DNA of 64,000 bases, taken from assembly GCA_014898425.1 (NCBI GenBank), contig RCSZ01000014.1, positions 620,001 through 684,000 of the forward strand, in the 5' to 3' direction. The notes below the pieces were generated by a model. That model did no database searches. It was not told the DNA's origin and was given only the letters and a program-made list of their open reading frames with translations. The translations under genes and the position numbers were made by a program. The number at the start of each line of letters is the position of its first letter. Positions within the stretch are counted from its first letter, which is position 1. Shown one piece after another: positions 12,868 to 24,174 of the stretch. Source of the stretch: Botryotinia globosa. Lineage: Eukaryota; Ascomycota; Leotiomycetes; Helotiales; Sclerotiniaceae.

Positions 12868-13877
12868 TGTGGAAAGTGAAAAAGAGGAAGTACGATATGA
12901 CTAGACGACTGCGATATAGTTTTGTAAACAGAAAACTAAGTCATTACAAGCAGAGCTATTCGTATCCTTCCTAACCTGTCTCTTGAATGATAGCTTGAGA
13001 TGGACTTTTGATTGAATGGAAGGAGCAAGATTGGCTGTTTATGAGCGGTTTCGTTCCAAGTCAATTTCATTAATTTCCGGGATAGTTAGCTTGTTAGATT
13101 TTCCAGACAGTCAACAAACGTACTGATTTTGGAAATGCCCGGCTTAGGATGATAGTGTTCACTAAAGCGATTTATGACCATGCCAACCAACAAGCATGAA
13201 AGACAAAAGAACCTGAGAAAATCTGAATTTTTTCCCGGAGGATGGTAGTCGATGTAGGACTTTTATCTCGAGTACATATCACAGATGGGCAATTGGCACA
13301 CACGCAGTGATGTAAGTCTGTAATCTTTCAGGCGAGATCAATATTGGATGGTATTAACCGGATCGACGATTAAAATGCAGTCGATGGATGTTAGAAGTAC
13401 AGTGCAGGCTCCAGAACAAAGGAGACTGACATTGTTATATAAGACCCTAAGGCCGCATGGGTCGATGATTTCTCTCATCTCTCCATTTCTGAGATCCACT
13501 AATACCGCGCTTATGTCTTCTTCGTCGATGCGGTACCTTCGCAGTCTTCCCTTTACCTCCGCAATTCCCTCCACGAACTATTAACATGCAGGCCGAATTA
13601 TCGCCGTGGCATTAGTCAGGTTGCTCCTCCACTTTTACGAGTCTTCAGAGGTAGTCCAGACGGCCAACTACATACTTCTTCCTTTGGTTCTTCACATCCG
13701 TGGCCACAAATATAGGAGAAGCATACTTCATCCCACCGGGGCTTTTGCCTTAACGACGAAAAGTATCGCCGATTTGGGGCAGCTCCTCATATTTTTGACA
13801 GTTTAGCTAACTTGACTCAGTAGAATTCATACAAGTTTGCCCCTAATAACCTTTCGTTACTGTAAGATTTGTTCCCT
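12868..13877. other. Convergent intergenic region
   Basis: About 1 kb between two genes that point toward each other, so both 3' ends lie here. Small frames at 13338-13584 on both strands overlap one another and have no domain character. I see no RNA gene or repeat. Confidence 0.45.
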
Positions 13878-14722
13878 TCATGAATCGTTGTGCCCAATTC
13901 CAATGTTAGGACCACTTTCTAGCCTTTCGCCGAGCTCCATGATGGTTGCCTCATAGACTCTGGCAATGTCCATGGCAAGCTCATCATTGTCATATTCCGA
14001 GTCGTCCTCCTCGTCCAGATTCATTCCGTCGGCTCTGTTTTCACCATCATCGTCGGCGCCGCTCTCAGGTTCGGGCTCTGGTTCAACTTCCTTACTCATG
14101 ACGTCTACAATCATCACTCTGGTGTCTTCGACTATACTTCTGCATCTAACCATGTCAGTCTGGCTCATTCCAGCTCTCCTGCCCGCTAGAAATCCCGGTA
14201 AAATCTCTCCAGTAATCGAGTCTTCTCCTTTCAGTAAGCTAGCGAATGCATGATCCAGCTTTCTCAGAACAGCAAAAGTTGCAACCGGTGCTGGTGGGAA
14301 CTTGGTTGGATATGTAGTCATTATCAGAGCCACATTGAGCAAGTACGGGATCTGTAAGTTCGCTACTCCAGTCAGTCTATGATTCCGAGGATCATACATG
14401 AGTGAAGGTACGTACGTGTACTTGAGAGCCACAACACATCTATTATTTCGGAAAGGTCCTTAGCTACCTCCTTCATACTCACATAGCCGACTACCGAATC
14501 TCCTTCTTCATGCTCCTCGAATTTTTTAGTGTATCGCCTCGAGACGTGGAGTAGTCGGTTTTCAACATAACGCCTTGCAGCTTGTTCTTTCCCTGATCCA
14601 GCACGAAGAGGTTTCGCACGCGGCTGTGGTAAATTGGAAGAGGTGGAGCTGACTGAAGTAGTGCTTGGGGATGGGGAGGGAAGAGCATCTGGAAGGAACC
14701 CTCCTGATTCTGAGGGATCCAT
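13878..14722 (-). CDS. Conserved-looking protein of unknown function with an acidic tail
   Basis: Two exons read leftward, 14722-14416 and 14362-13878, give 263 residues. I do not recognise the family. A Ser/Pro-rich leader (DALPSPSPSTTSVSSTSSN) precedes a basic stretch, ENRLLHVSRRYTKKFEEHEE. A predicted helical core continues through GYVSMKEVAKDLSEIIDVLW and, after the intron, NLQIPYLLNVALIMTTYPTK to LRKLDHAFASLLKGE. An EPEPEPES-type acidic segment follows, then a last helix (MDIARVYEATIMELGERLES). The 53 bp intron fits donor GTACGT and acceptor GAGTAG, which keeps the frame. The globular core between two disordered ends makes a real soluble, possibly nuclear protein likely, but no catalytic motif is visible. 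A neighbouring acceptor (TTACAG) would break the frame. Confidence 0.7.
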
Positions 14723-15235
14723 GTTTATTATACCTATCTGGCGAATCCAAATTTCTCGAACGAAGTAAGTATTAAAAGGCAATTGTATTAAAGTATGGCC
14801 AATCCGGGAATTTCGAATCAAAGCTAGGTATTCTTCAGTGGTATGAATTTAAGATCGGAAATGAAAGTATTCAACACCCGTATTAGTCCTGACTTGGAAG
14901 AAATATTCCCCACAGAGAATAATGTCAAGATGCAACAAAGGTAATTATAGAATCAGTATCAAGGTCAAAAGGATGACGTGAATTCCGGTCAGCCTTATGG
15001 AGAACACAATGACTAAGCAAGGCCTAGGTTAAGCTCAAGGAGCTCCAAAGTTATAATTTCTCAAGTAAACAAACAAAACACAAATTTCAGCTCCAATTCC
15101 ACAATAACTCTATTGAATCTACGCCCAATATTTCGACAAGCGTATCCTTCACACGCCTGCGGTCCCGTACTGTATCACAATCGCATTGGCAAACGCTTAC
15201 AAACGTGCAGCCTCGAGTTGAGCACATCCGTTACA
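14723..15235. promoter_or_regulatory. Divergent intergenic region upstream of the acidic protein and CTNNBL1
   Basis: A 513 bp spacer between two outward-facing start codons, so it should carry both promoters. No individual site can be assigned with confidence. Confidence 0.5.
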
Positions 15236-17113
15236 ATGTCAAGTATTGATGATTTGTTCAAGGTGCGCATATATTGTTCTAGGCTCATTGTATCCCGTCT
15301 AACATTCTGCAGAAGCCAGCTTTACCCAGCCATAAGCGTAAATTAGAACCTACTCGAGATCCTAGTTAGCAACCCTTCTCTTTCGTACCCCAACTCATTG
15401 CTAAGCAATCCATTAGATGAAATCTACAAATCCGCGAAATTGTCCGCGAACAGCCATGCGAAAAGCAATGGCAAACAACCGGCAGTAGAAGAGGATGATG
15501 ATACAGAAGCTGGACCTTCCGCTCCGCCTGATGACGACGAAGAAGACTATGGACCAGATATTCCGGACGATGAAGAGGGTCGATTTTTCGGTGGTGGCAT
15601 CACGAAAGATGAATCTGAAATATTAGATTATATGGATGGACAAGAAAGCGCAGAGATCGTTCCTGAGAAAATCGACTCGGCCTGGTTACGGAAAATGGCC
15701 CTGAACTTTGAGAAGAAGATCACGAAGAACGCGGAATTGAGAGCTAAATTTGAGAGCGATCCGCAAAAGTTTATGGGGAGCGAAGCGGACCTAGATGCAG
15801 ATATCAAAGCTCTAAGTATTCTATCAGAACATCCTGAATTATATGGAGAATTTGCGAAGCTAGGTTGCGTTGGAAGCTTGGTTGGGTTGCTGGCGCACGA
15901 AAACACAGATATTGCGATTGATGCCGTGGAGATTATCAGCGAGCTTACGGACGAGGACGTGGAGGCCGAACAAGAACAGTGGAATCAAATTGTGGATGCT
16001 ATGATTGAGGCAGATTTATTAGATCTGTTGGTCTCGAATTTTGCGAGGTTCAATGAAAACAATGAATCGGATAGGAGTGGTGTATACCATGCATTGTCTG
16101 TGTTGGAAAATTTGGCGTCGAGAATAACGCTTGCGGAGAAGATTGGCCAGGAGACAAACATCCTGAATTGGTTACTGAATCGAATACCGAAAAAAGAGTC
16201 GCCGGTGAGCCAGAATAAACAATACTCGGCAGAAGTCATGGCAATTCTCCTTCAATCATCTTCACTGAATCGACGGAAACTTTGCGAATTAGACGGTGTC
16301 GATCTCCTACTTCAAATATTGGCAGCTTACAGAAAACGCGATCCTATCAAAGGAACTGAGGAAGAAGAATTTGTAGAAAACGTCTTCGACTCCTTAACCT
16401 GCTGTGTCGATGAGCCAGAAGGAAAACAAAAATTTGTTGAAGCAGAAGGTGTCGAACTTTGTTTGATTATGGTCAAAGAGGGCAAAATGAGTAAATCACG
16501 CGCACTTCGATTATTAGACCATGCATTGGGAGGACAATCTGGCGCAGAAGTGTGTGAAAAACTGGTAGAGGCGGCGGGTCTTAAGGTAGTATTCGGAATG
16601 TTCATGAAGAAAATCGACGGTCAAACCATCGAGCATTTACTAGGGATATTCTCAAGTCTACTGCGTCTACTGCCTGCCAATCAAGCCGGTCGGATTCGTA
16701 CGCTTGCCAAATTTGTAGAGAAAGACTATGAAAAGATAGGCAAGCTTGTGAAACTTCGTCGAGACTATGCAGCACGTGTATCGGCTGTAGATACGGAAAT
16801 CCGGAAAGAACAAATGAGACTTGGCGCGGAAGAGAGAGAAGAGATGGCAGACGAATGGTTGTCGAGAAGGATGGACGCGGGATTGTTTTGCTTGCAGACT
16901 GTTGATGTTATTCTGGCATGGTTAGTGGCGGAGGATGCAGGAGCAGAAAAGAAGATTCGGGAATTGTTGGCGGAGAGAGATGAGGGGTTGAATCTATTGA
17001 AGGAGACGATACAAGAGCAATTGGATACCCTGGTAGGAGGAGATGAGGAGGGAGATGGTGGGGAGAAATTGATGAAGGATATGCTGGGAACGTTGGTGGA
17101 ATTTTTGACTTGA
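15236..17113 (+). CDS. CTNNBL1: Beta-catenin-like protein 1 (CTNNBL1, armadillo-type, Prp19/spliceosome-associated family)
   Basis: Three exons, 15236-15262, 15313-15364 and 15417-17113, give 591 residues. The two tiny first exons encode MSSIDDLFKKPALPSHKRKL, a basic, NLS-like start. An acidic stretch (DDDEEDYGPDIPDDEEGRFF) follows, and from about residue 100 an all-helical armadillo fold continues to the end. Landmark segments are WLRKMALNFEKKITKNAELR, HPELYGEFAKLGCVGSLVGL, NWLLNRIPKKE, FDSLTCCVDEPEGKQKFVEA and KSRALRLLDHALGG, all typical of the family. In animals and fission yeast this protein associates with the Prp19/CDC5L spliceosome complex in the nucleus. The intron from 15365 to 15416 is 52 bp. 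The second exon would run into a stop at once without it, which supports the splice. Confidence 0.93.
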
Positions 17114-18379
17114 TGAAAATTGTCTTGGTCATATCTTTCCAATGCATAAATTGGAAGGGGTATTCCAAAAGTGTAGGCAACCAAACAATTAATTGTAAAA
17201 AAAAATCCAGAATTTAATAAATTGAAACATCCACAATCTAGTTATTCTTTTTACAAAGTTCAGTATTCTGCCCCCTAAGAGTGCTGACCTTCAAGATAGA
17301 GCTTCGCTAAAGATATTGGCATTCTCATAGTTCTGAAGCTGCTAAATTTCCACATTCTACAGTATGATATGCTTTCTATGAAACCTATAGAACCAATATG
17401 AACAAACTCTAAAACATCTTTCATATCTGCTCTGTCAGGGTATACATCCCAATTCTACTCCATCCATCTACCTATCACTCAATAACAAGCTCCGGCTCTC
17501 CGCTTCCACCCATTCTCTCATTCATATACCTACTCAGATATGCTCCTCCTCCCTACCTTTACCCCCTTTCAAGAATTATTGACTGTCCCATCTAATCCCC
17601 GAGATACTGCTGAAGAGATCCACCAGTGGCTGACGGAACACTACAAAAAATTGACTTATGGATATCTTCTAATGCATCAACTTGTATATCTTGGGAATTT
17701 TTCCAATTGTTTATTAGAAACAGAACAATCAAAATGTGAAATTTGATATCAAACAATTGAAGAATGGATTTGTTAAAAATTTGAAAGTGAGAAGTGTCCT
17801 GTCAATCCATGTGTCGACTGGTGATCTCAACAAAGAGGGATTTGTGGAATATCAACATCAATTACAATATTCAAATCCAGGATAGACAATTAGATGTCCC
17901 CTCGAAGGTATACAGTATACGTATCTACATACGAGCCGAGAGATTAACTTAAGCATGTAATTTTGTATACATCTTGAGTTTCTCGACCCTATATAATATC
18001 TACACATACTGTATGTACATAGTAGATCACTACACTAAATTAGACAAACTATCTAAACAAGACGCAGCAATTGAATAACCTTTCAAAGAACTTCTTTAAC
18101 AGATTAACCCTAACCCTAAATCCATTTCAAATCAAAGGATATAATTTGAGAAGAGCAAACAAAAGTTTGAGCTTTTTTAATATAGATAATCAAGATTGTA
18201 TATATTTCATATATTTCATATAATATCAAAAAGAAATTCAAATGATTAAAATCCTTTGAAAAGATACTCAATTCCCGCCTCTTATTTCGCTTAAGTAGAG
18301 CTCTCCACACCTTTCAATCGTTTCTATATATATGCACACAATCGTCCCCATTCCATCAAAGAGACCAACATCTCTTCTC
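17114..18379. other. Spacer with a short telomere-like tract
   Basis: No supported gene. A short frame at 17540-17746 has no domain character. TTAACCCTAACCCTAA at 18104-18119 is just over two units of the fungal telomere repeat. It lies about 260 bp before the tRNA gene and is far too short to be a telomere. Confidence 0.5.
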
Positions 18380-18466
18380 GGCCTGATAGTTCAGTGGTAG
18401 AATTCTTGCTTTGGGTTATTCAATCTAGATTGTAAGAGGTCTCCGGTTCGATCCCGGATTAGGCCC
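18380..18466 (+). tRNA. tRNA-Pro (anticodon UGG) with a 15-nt intron
   Basis: A cloverleaf can be drawn by eye. The acceptor stem GGCCTGA pairs with TTAGGCC (one G-U pair), and the discriminator is C. The D arm contains the A-box-like TAGTTCAGTGGTAGA. The anticodon stem CTTGC pairs with GTAAG, and the loop TTTGGG plus T places UGG at the anticodon. A 15-nt intron (about 18415-18429) sits at the canonical position after base 37. The T arm is TCCGG-TTCGATC-CCGGA and includes the B box GGTTCGATCCC at 18445-18455. UGG decodes proline CCN codons. The mature molecule would be 72 nt before CCA addition. Confidence 0.93.
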
Positions 18467-18470
18467 TTCC

Positions 18471-18483
18471 TTTTGCATTTTTT
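18471..18483 (+). terminator. RNA polymerase III oligo-T terminator
   Basis: Just after the tRNA 3' end there are a T4 run (18471-18474) and a T6 run (18478-18483). Runs of this length end RNA polymerase III transcription on the non-template strand. Confidence 0.8.
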
Positions 18484-18484
18484 G

Positions 18485-18500
18485 GGTTCGATCCCGGATT
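18485..18500 (+). repeat. Duplicated tRNA T-arm (second B box) downstream of tRNA-Pro
   Basis: GGTTCGATCCCGGATT at 18485-18500 is an exact 16-base copy of the T-loop and 3' T-stem of the tRNA-Pro gene (18445-18460), 40 bases further on. The copy lies past the oligo-T terminator, is not followed by an acceptor stem and has no A box. It is therefore not a tRNA, but it keeps the whole B-box core. Confidence 0.85.
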
Positions 18501-19081
18501 TGCTCTTTTTGCCACGTTTTGTTTTTCTCTACCCTCCATACAAGCTCCAACCAAGATCGAGGTCACAGACAATCAATCGCACAGTGTAAGAGAGAGAGTG
18601 TGTGCAATCTACATTTTGCAGAACAAGTGGAGAGATCCCAAAAGCCAGACAGAAAGTGGGGGATTCACTGCGTGGTGGGGTTGTGATGTGGATCTAGTTG
18701 GGCATTCACTTGGCGGGCTTGGTTGACGTGTCGGTTAGAACAATCTAGGGAGGGGAATGGTGGGCGATCATCATTGACTCGGACGTCTGTCTTGCACTGT
18801 GGTGAAACAAACATACATGCATGAATTCATTGTGTAGTTCACGAGACCTCTAAGGACAATGAGAAGGCATCGGATTTTTTAAAACCATCTAACTCAAAGG
18901 TGAGATGTACTTGAATTCGATATGCTATTGTTGCAATCATTATCATTTAGTCAGTATACATGGAGGGAATTATTTTCGCCCAATCATTCGCTATGTTACA
19001 CCCAAAAGAGCCTCCATCCCGCTGAAGTGATATCACAAAACGCCGATACCCCGCCAAATTTCATTTGATTGTTAGCAAAAT
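18501..19081. other. Spacer between tRNA-Pro and nfs1
   Basis: No supported gene or repeat. The right end should contain the 3' untranslated region of the leftward nfs1 gene. Confidence 0.45.
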
Positions 19082-20871
19082 TTAATGCTGACTCCACTCA
19101 ATACTGTCCAAAGCAATACCTTCCTGTACGAGCTCCCAAAGTGGACTCAACTCTCGTAAGAATGTGACTCGGTTCTCGACTGCTTTCAAGACGTAATCGA
19201 TTTCGGACTCGGTGGTGAAACGTCCAATACCAAATCTGATACTACTGTGTGCACTCTCATCACTGCTACCGAGTGCCCGGAGGACGTAACTGGGTTCGAG
19301 GGAGGCAGATGTACAAGCACTTCCTGATGATAGAGCAATGTCCTTAAGTGCCATCAAAAGAGATTCTCCCTCGACATAAGCGAAAGAAACGTTTACGCAT
19401 CCTGGATAGAAATGATTTGGGTCGCCATTTTGAGTGGTGTGCTCCATTGCGAGAAGGCCCTTGAGGAGTCTGTCCGAAAGCTTTTTGACGCGAGCATGGT
19501 CATACTATTGTACTGTCAGCAGAAACCCAACTTCAATGGTTGCTGCGATTCAAGTAATTGAGTAGCAAATCAGACAAGGTACTGTGAGTCGTCAAAGAAG
19601 CCTCAACTTGCAAGCAAGGAGGCCACTAGGAAAGCCATGCATATGTAAAGTAGGTCATCATGTAAGCAAGAAAGGGAAAAGAAATATCGAGGCTTACATC
19701 TAACTCCTCCTTTGCAATCCGGCAAGCTTCACCAAAGCCAACCACTAACGCAGGGGCGAGAGTCCCACTTCTCAAACCTCTCTCTTGTCCACCTCCACTG
19801 ATGATTGGGTCAAGTCTGACCCTAGGTCTTCTGCGTACGTAACATGCACCGATACCTTTTGGTCCATAGATCTTATGAGATGAAATTGACATCAAATCAA
19901 TATTCATCGCATTGACGTCCAAAGGAATCTTTCCAACAGCTTGTGCGCCATCGGTATGGAAGAATACCTTCTTTGAGCGGCAGAGTTTACCTATTTCTTC
20001 AAGCGGTTGAATAACACCAATCTCGTTGTTGACTGCCATGATACTGACAAGGGCAGTTTCGGGTCGAATAGCGGCTTCAAGTTCGGCCATGTCAACCAGG
20101 CCGCTTTGCTGCACTGGCAAATATGTAACATCGAAGCCTTCGTCTTGCAAATGCCTACAACTGTCCAACACACATTTGTGCTCTGTTTGGGTTGTGATAA
20201 TATGCCTCTTCTTTCCTGCCCTGCCAAAGAATCTCGCCACACCCTTAACACTCATGTTGTTACTTTCAGTAGCTCCACTCGTGAAAATAATCTCTTTTGG
20301 GTCAGCTCCAATCAGTGTAGCAATGTGCTCTCTTGCCTCTTCCGTCGCCACGTCGGCCTCCCAACCATAGGCGTGGGTTCTCGAATGTGGGTTGCCGTAT
20401 AAGCCGGTATAGAAAGGCAACATCTTATCCAGTACTCGTGGGTCTAGCGGAGTGGTAGCTTGCATATCCAAGTAAATTGGTCTATTGCCTTCGTCCATAA
20501 CAGTAGCTTGCTTAAGCACACCTAAGCCGATGTCAGTCAAGCTTCTTCACATACGGAAATTTGTGCGAGGGGCAATTACCAGCCATAGGACTCATCATCG
20601 CATCAGCATTTACGGAAGTTCCAGATATCGATTGATCCTGGGCATGTTTGCCAGTCTCTTTGAAGAAAGCTTTCTGTTCTGATCGAATCGCAGTATCGAC
20701 AGTAACTTGAGCGCTATCCTTCTTCGTCTCGGAAACATAACCCCTCCTTGATATGGACGCCACCCGAGCAAACGCGGAGCTTCTCAGCAGCCCAGCAGCT
20801 GGAGATGATTGTTTTAGGCAAAGGCACGAGGCCTGCCTCAACGATTTTGAAGCCAAACTCGACATAATCAT
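19082..20871 (-). CDS. nfs1: Mitochondrial cysteine desulfurase NFS1
   Basis: Three exons read leftward, 20871-20580, 20521-19698 and 19504-19082, give 512 residues (510 from the second Met at 20865). The enzyme removes sulfur from L-cysteine, passing a persulfide to the ISCU scaffold for iron-sulfur cluster assembly, and also supports tRNA thiolation. The Ser/Arg-rich, acid-poor N-terminus ([22 protein letters not shown]) looks like a mitochondrial targeting peptide. The PLP fold shows [20 protein letters not shown], the [13 protein letters not shown] segment, the PLP-lysine motif [12 protein letters not shown], and the active-site cysteine loop [20 protein letters not shown]. The C-terminus ends [20 protein letters not shown], close to the conserved fungal and animal ending. 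Introns are 58 and 193 bp. Length agrees with eukaryotic NFS1. Confidence 0.97.
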
Positions 20872-21932
20872 GAATGATAAACGGTGAATTTGATGATATC
20901 AAAGTGAAAGGCAATTCCACTGAGGGGAAACTATTGAGCTTCTTATTTGGAGACTTTTGAATTTGAAATTCTACCGGATTAAAATCAAGCTAAACTCTCT
21001 TTGTACTAGGTTTCATCCTAACTCCGTGCTATCTTGTGAATCACCGAAAATTGAAAGCAATCTGCAATGTAATTGGCCACCTTTGTTGAAAAGAGCGGGA
21101 GCGGGATATCGGACTGATGGGCTTTCTAGCCCGAGATATGAGGCATCAAAGCATGAATTCGGCTTAAAGCTGGAGATTATCTGCTGAGTAATCAAACCTT
21201 ATCCAAAAGTGGCAGCGACAGTGGCAGTGACAGTGGCAGGCAGAGCAACCTTCCTGAAAGACCCGTCCGTGGACAGGAAGGTTCTTTCATAATTATCATT
21301 AAAATTCCAAGGTTGGGATGACTTCATAAAAGATTTATGCATTCCAGGTTCCGTCTTACCCTGCCTGGCATTCAGAGGCCCATGCTTGTTGAGAATGCCG
21401 TGTTATGCCCGCCCCTCCCTCCCAATGTGAGTTGATGCAAACGATCCGACGATTCCATAAATTCAATTCCATGAACATTTTGACCTTTGAATGCGCTCCA
21501 AAGCAAGTTTTCTTCCACTACGACATATCAGACCTGGGAATACCTTCATCTTCTTCCTTTATTATTGTTACCCATTCTTGACCTATTCGACCTTTATTGC
21601 TAGGTTTTATCAGCTGTTATCAATCGAGAATCCTTCTTCCTATAGCATACCTAGCTAGGTACTCAGGGCATAATAAGATATAATAATAAGATACCAAGCA
21701 AATCGGGGCTGATAGAAACCACCGCCGTCAACAAGATCTGCTCAGCCACTCCTCGTCATCGTCTGTATTACAGAAAACAACCCTGAAATACCACCAGAGG
21801 CATCTTTCTACTTTAAACATCACAACAAACATACAACAAACATACAACTCTACAACCAAAACCTTCTGTTAAACAACTCAAACCCCTTACACTGAGCTTT
21901 TTCTTGCTAGATTTGGAAGCTAAAATTGGGAA
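20872..21932. promoter_or_regulatory. Divergent intergenic region of nfs1 and the BAR-SH3 gene
   Basis: About 1.06 kb between outward-facing genes, so it holds both promoters and leaders. It contains a short imperfect repeat of GTGGCAGYGACA at about 21209-21240 and the palindrome TACCTAGCTAGGTA at 21648-21661. C-rich and AAACAACA-type leader sequence precedes the BAR gene. No gene of its own is seen. Confidence 0.5.
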
Positions 21933-23369
21933 ATGTCCTTCAAGGGCTTTCAAAAATCCCTGGTCAGAGTAAGTATGACTGAACACTTTCAAGCCGGATC
22001 GCGGGGATTCTTGCAATTTTGACTGACTGACTGATAGGCGCCTCAAACGTTCAAAGCCAAGTTCAATCTAGGGGAACAAACAAAAGATGCCGTTTATATT
22101 GATGCGGAACGGCGATTCCAGGAGTTGGAAACCGAGACGAAAAAGCTGCACGATGAGAGTAAAAAATACTTTGAAGCTATTAATGGCATGATGAACCATC
22201 AGATTGAATTCTCTAAAGCGATCGCCGAAATATACAAGCCAATTTCAGGAAGAATGTCCGATCCGGATTCCCTGGTTCAAGAAGGAAATCCAGAGGGAAT
22301 CAGGGCATGCGAAGAATACGAAGAAATTTGCAAGGACCTCTTGGCGACTCTACAACCAGAACTGGAAATGATTGAGACAAGAGTGATTCGACCTGCCGAT
22401 GAATTATTAGAGGTGATCAAGGTGATCAGGAAAACTGCGCTCAAACGCCAACACAAGCAATTAGATTATGACAGACATCGAGCTACACTCAAGAAGCTAC
22501 AAGACAAGAAAGAGAAGACTTTGAAGGACGAGAAAGCCATGTATAAAGCGGAGAATGATGTTGAACAAGCAACTCAAGAGTTCAATTATTATAATGACCT
22601 CTTGAAGGACGAGTTACCTAAACTTTTTACGTTGGAGCGCGAGTTTATCCGTCCGTTGTTTCAATCGTTTTACTATATGCAACTGAACGTCTTTTATACC
22701 CTACACGAGAGGATGCAAGGATGTGATATTGGATACTTCAATCTCCAGCTTGATATCGAGGAAGGTTTTGAGGCGAAACGAGGCGATATTCGAGACCAGG
22801 CAGAAGCCCTTTCCATTGTGAAGTTTAAGACGACAGGTGCCAGACGTCCACCAAAACCTCTTGCTCTCGGCGGACCCAACCGTCTTGCCATTGAGAACAA
22901 GCCATCTACATCCACAGCGCTGACTACGACTCCAAACCGTCGCGCATCCACCGACTTCTCATCATCGGAAAAGCCACCACCACCTTACTCTTCGATGTTA
23001 TCTCCTACGAATCCTGGCAACAGCGTAATGCGATCAGCGTCGACAGGTAGTTCATGGGGTGCTGCCGCTAAAGCGAAGAAAGCGGCACCTCCACCACCAA
23101 AACCGAAGCCATCGAGGCTCAGCGGTGCGCCAGCTGCGGAGACTGCTACCGCATTGTATGATTATGAGGCACAAGCAGAGGGTGATTTAAGCTTCAGTGC
23201 TGGAGAGACAATTGAGATTGTGACGAGAACTAGTAATGAGAACGAGTGGTGGATTGGAAAGATTCACGGAAAACAAGGGCAATTCCCTGGTAAGTCTTCC
23301 TGTATCACTCACATGTTTATTGCCCAGAGTTAACACCAATATTCAGGAAACTATGTCAAAGTTAACTAA
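21933..23369 (+). CDS. rvs167: BAR and SH3 domain protein (Rvs167/Hob1, amphiphysin-like)
   Basis: Three exons, 21933-21968, 22038-23289 and 23347-23369, give 436 residues. The start MSFKGFQKSLVRAPQTFKAK is an amphipathic helix-0 as in N-BAR proteins. Residues to about 260 form the BAR coiled coil (for example YKPISGRMSDPDSL and MQLNVFYTLHERM). A Pro/Ser-rich linker follows (EKPPPPYSSM, KAAPPPPKPKPSRLSG). From about residue 377 there is an SH3 domain (ATALYDYEAQAEGDLSFSAG, NEWWIGKIHGKQGQFPGNYV). Rvs167-type proteins form heterodimers with Rvs161, bind curved plasma membrane at endocytic sites and work with actin. The short last exon completes the SH3 domain with GNYVKVN, which is strong support for the splice. 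Without it the domain would be cut. Confidence 0.95.
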
Positions 23370-24122
23370 GATTACAAGTCTGAAAAACAATAATTCTTAT
23401 CAATACCCTTACATGGCAAAACTTTTGAATCATCATGTTCCCGGGGACCTTTTGGGATTGCGCATTTAGACGACAAGTAACACTGTTTACTTGAAAACAA
23501 TACGGTGCATCGGAGTAGGACTTCGGAGCAGAGGAATCGACGGATAAAGACGCGAGGGTGAATCTGAGCATGTACTTACATACCAAATAACTAATACGAT
23601 GCTTACTTTTTGATCAATGAATTGAGAGCTTGCGATCAAACCTTCTTGGCTGATATGACATCTTTCTACTTGAGGCCTTTTGAGCAGCACCAATATGCAC
23701 GAAGAGAATGCTAGTGCTGCGGAAAACGCATCGGCCTCAATTACGTCGAACAGCCGCAGACAAGAACAGGCAAAAGTATACCTATCATGAAAGTAAACAG
23801 GATCCGTATTCTTTCATGGATATCTTACCCGCCATCGGCACATGCATATATTATACAAGATCACTTTCGGCTCGGTCATTCGTGTTGTGCAAGTGAGAAT
23901 CTGGGCGCACACGACATACGGCTGGCTACACGGCATGATTTGATATGATATGATGTACATATGCGGAAAATATCTTTTCAGTTGAAATTAGTAATGGTAG
24001 GTACATAAATAAATGTGTTGTGTAAAGTAGATACAAATCGAGTATTTGTGTATGATTGATTGGGCGGCTCATGTAGTGTAGTTTGTTTGTGTGATGAAAA
24101 TGTTGTGTAGATATCTCGGTAG
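23370..24122. other. Spacer between the BAR-SH3 gene and the A/T-rich element
   Basis: No supported gene. Near the right end, 24110-24137 forms an imperfect hairpin in which GATATCTCGGT faces ACCGATATC. It overlaps the left end of the adjoining inverted-repeat element. Confidence 0.45.
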
Positions 24123-24174
24123 CTAGATAACCGATATCCCTACATCTTGCACATCCCTATATCTTACACATTTT
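24123..24174 (+). repeat. Left terminal inverted repeat of the A/T element
   Basis: It pairs with 25508-25559 in reverse orientation. The shared core is TAACCGATATCCCTA, followed by ATCTTG-like and CACA-TTTT segments. It contains two tandem 17-bp words starting at 24138 and 24155. Confidence 0.75.

Noticed and set aside
18104..18119. Chromosome end
   Set aside because: Just over two repeat units, with genes continuing on both sides.
18480..18530. Second tRNA gene
   Set aside because: Only the T arm is copied. There is no A box, anticodon arm or acceptor stem.
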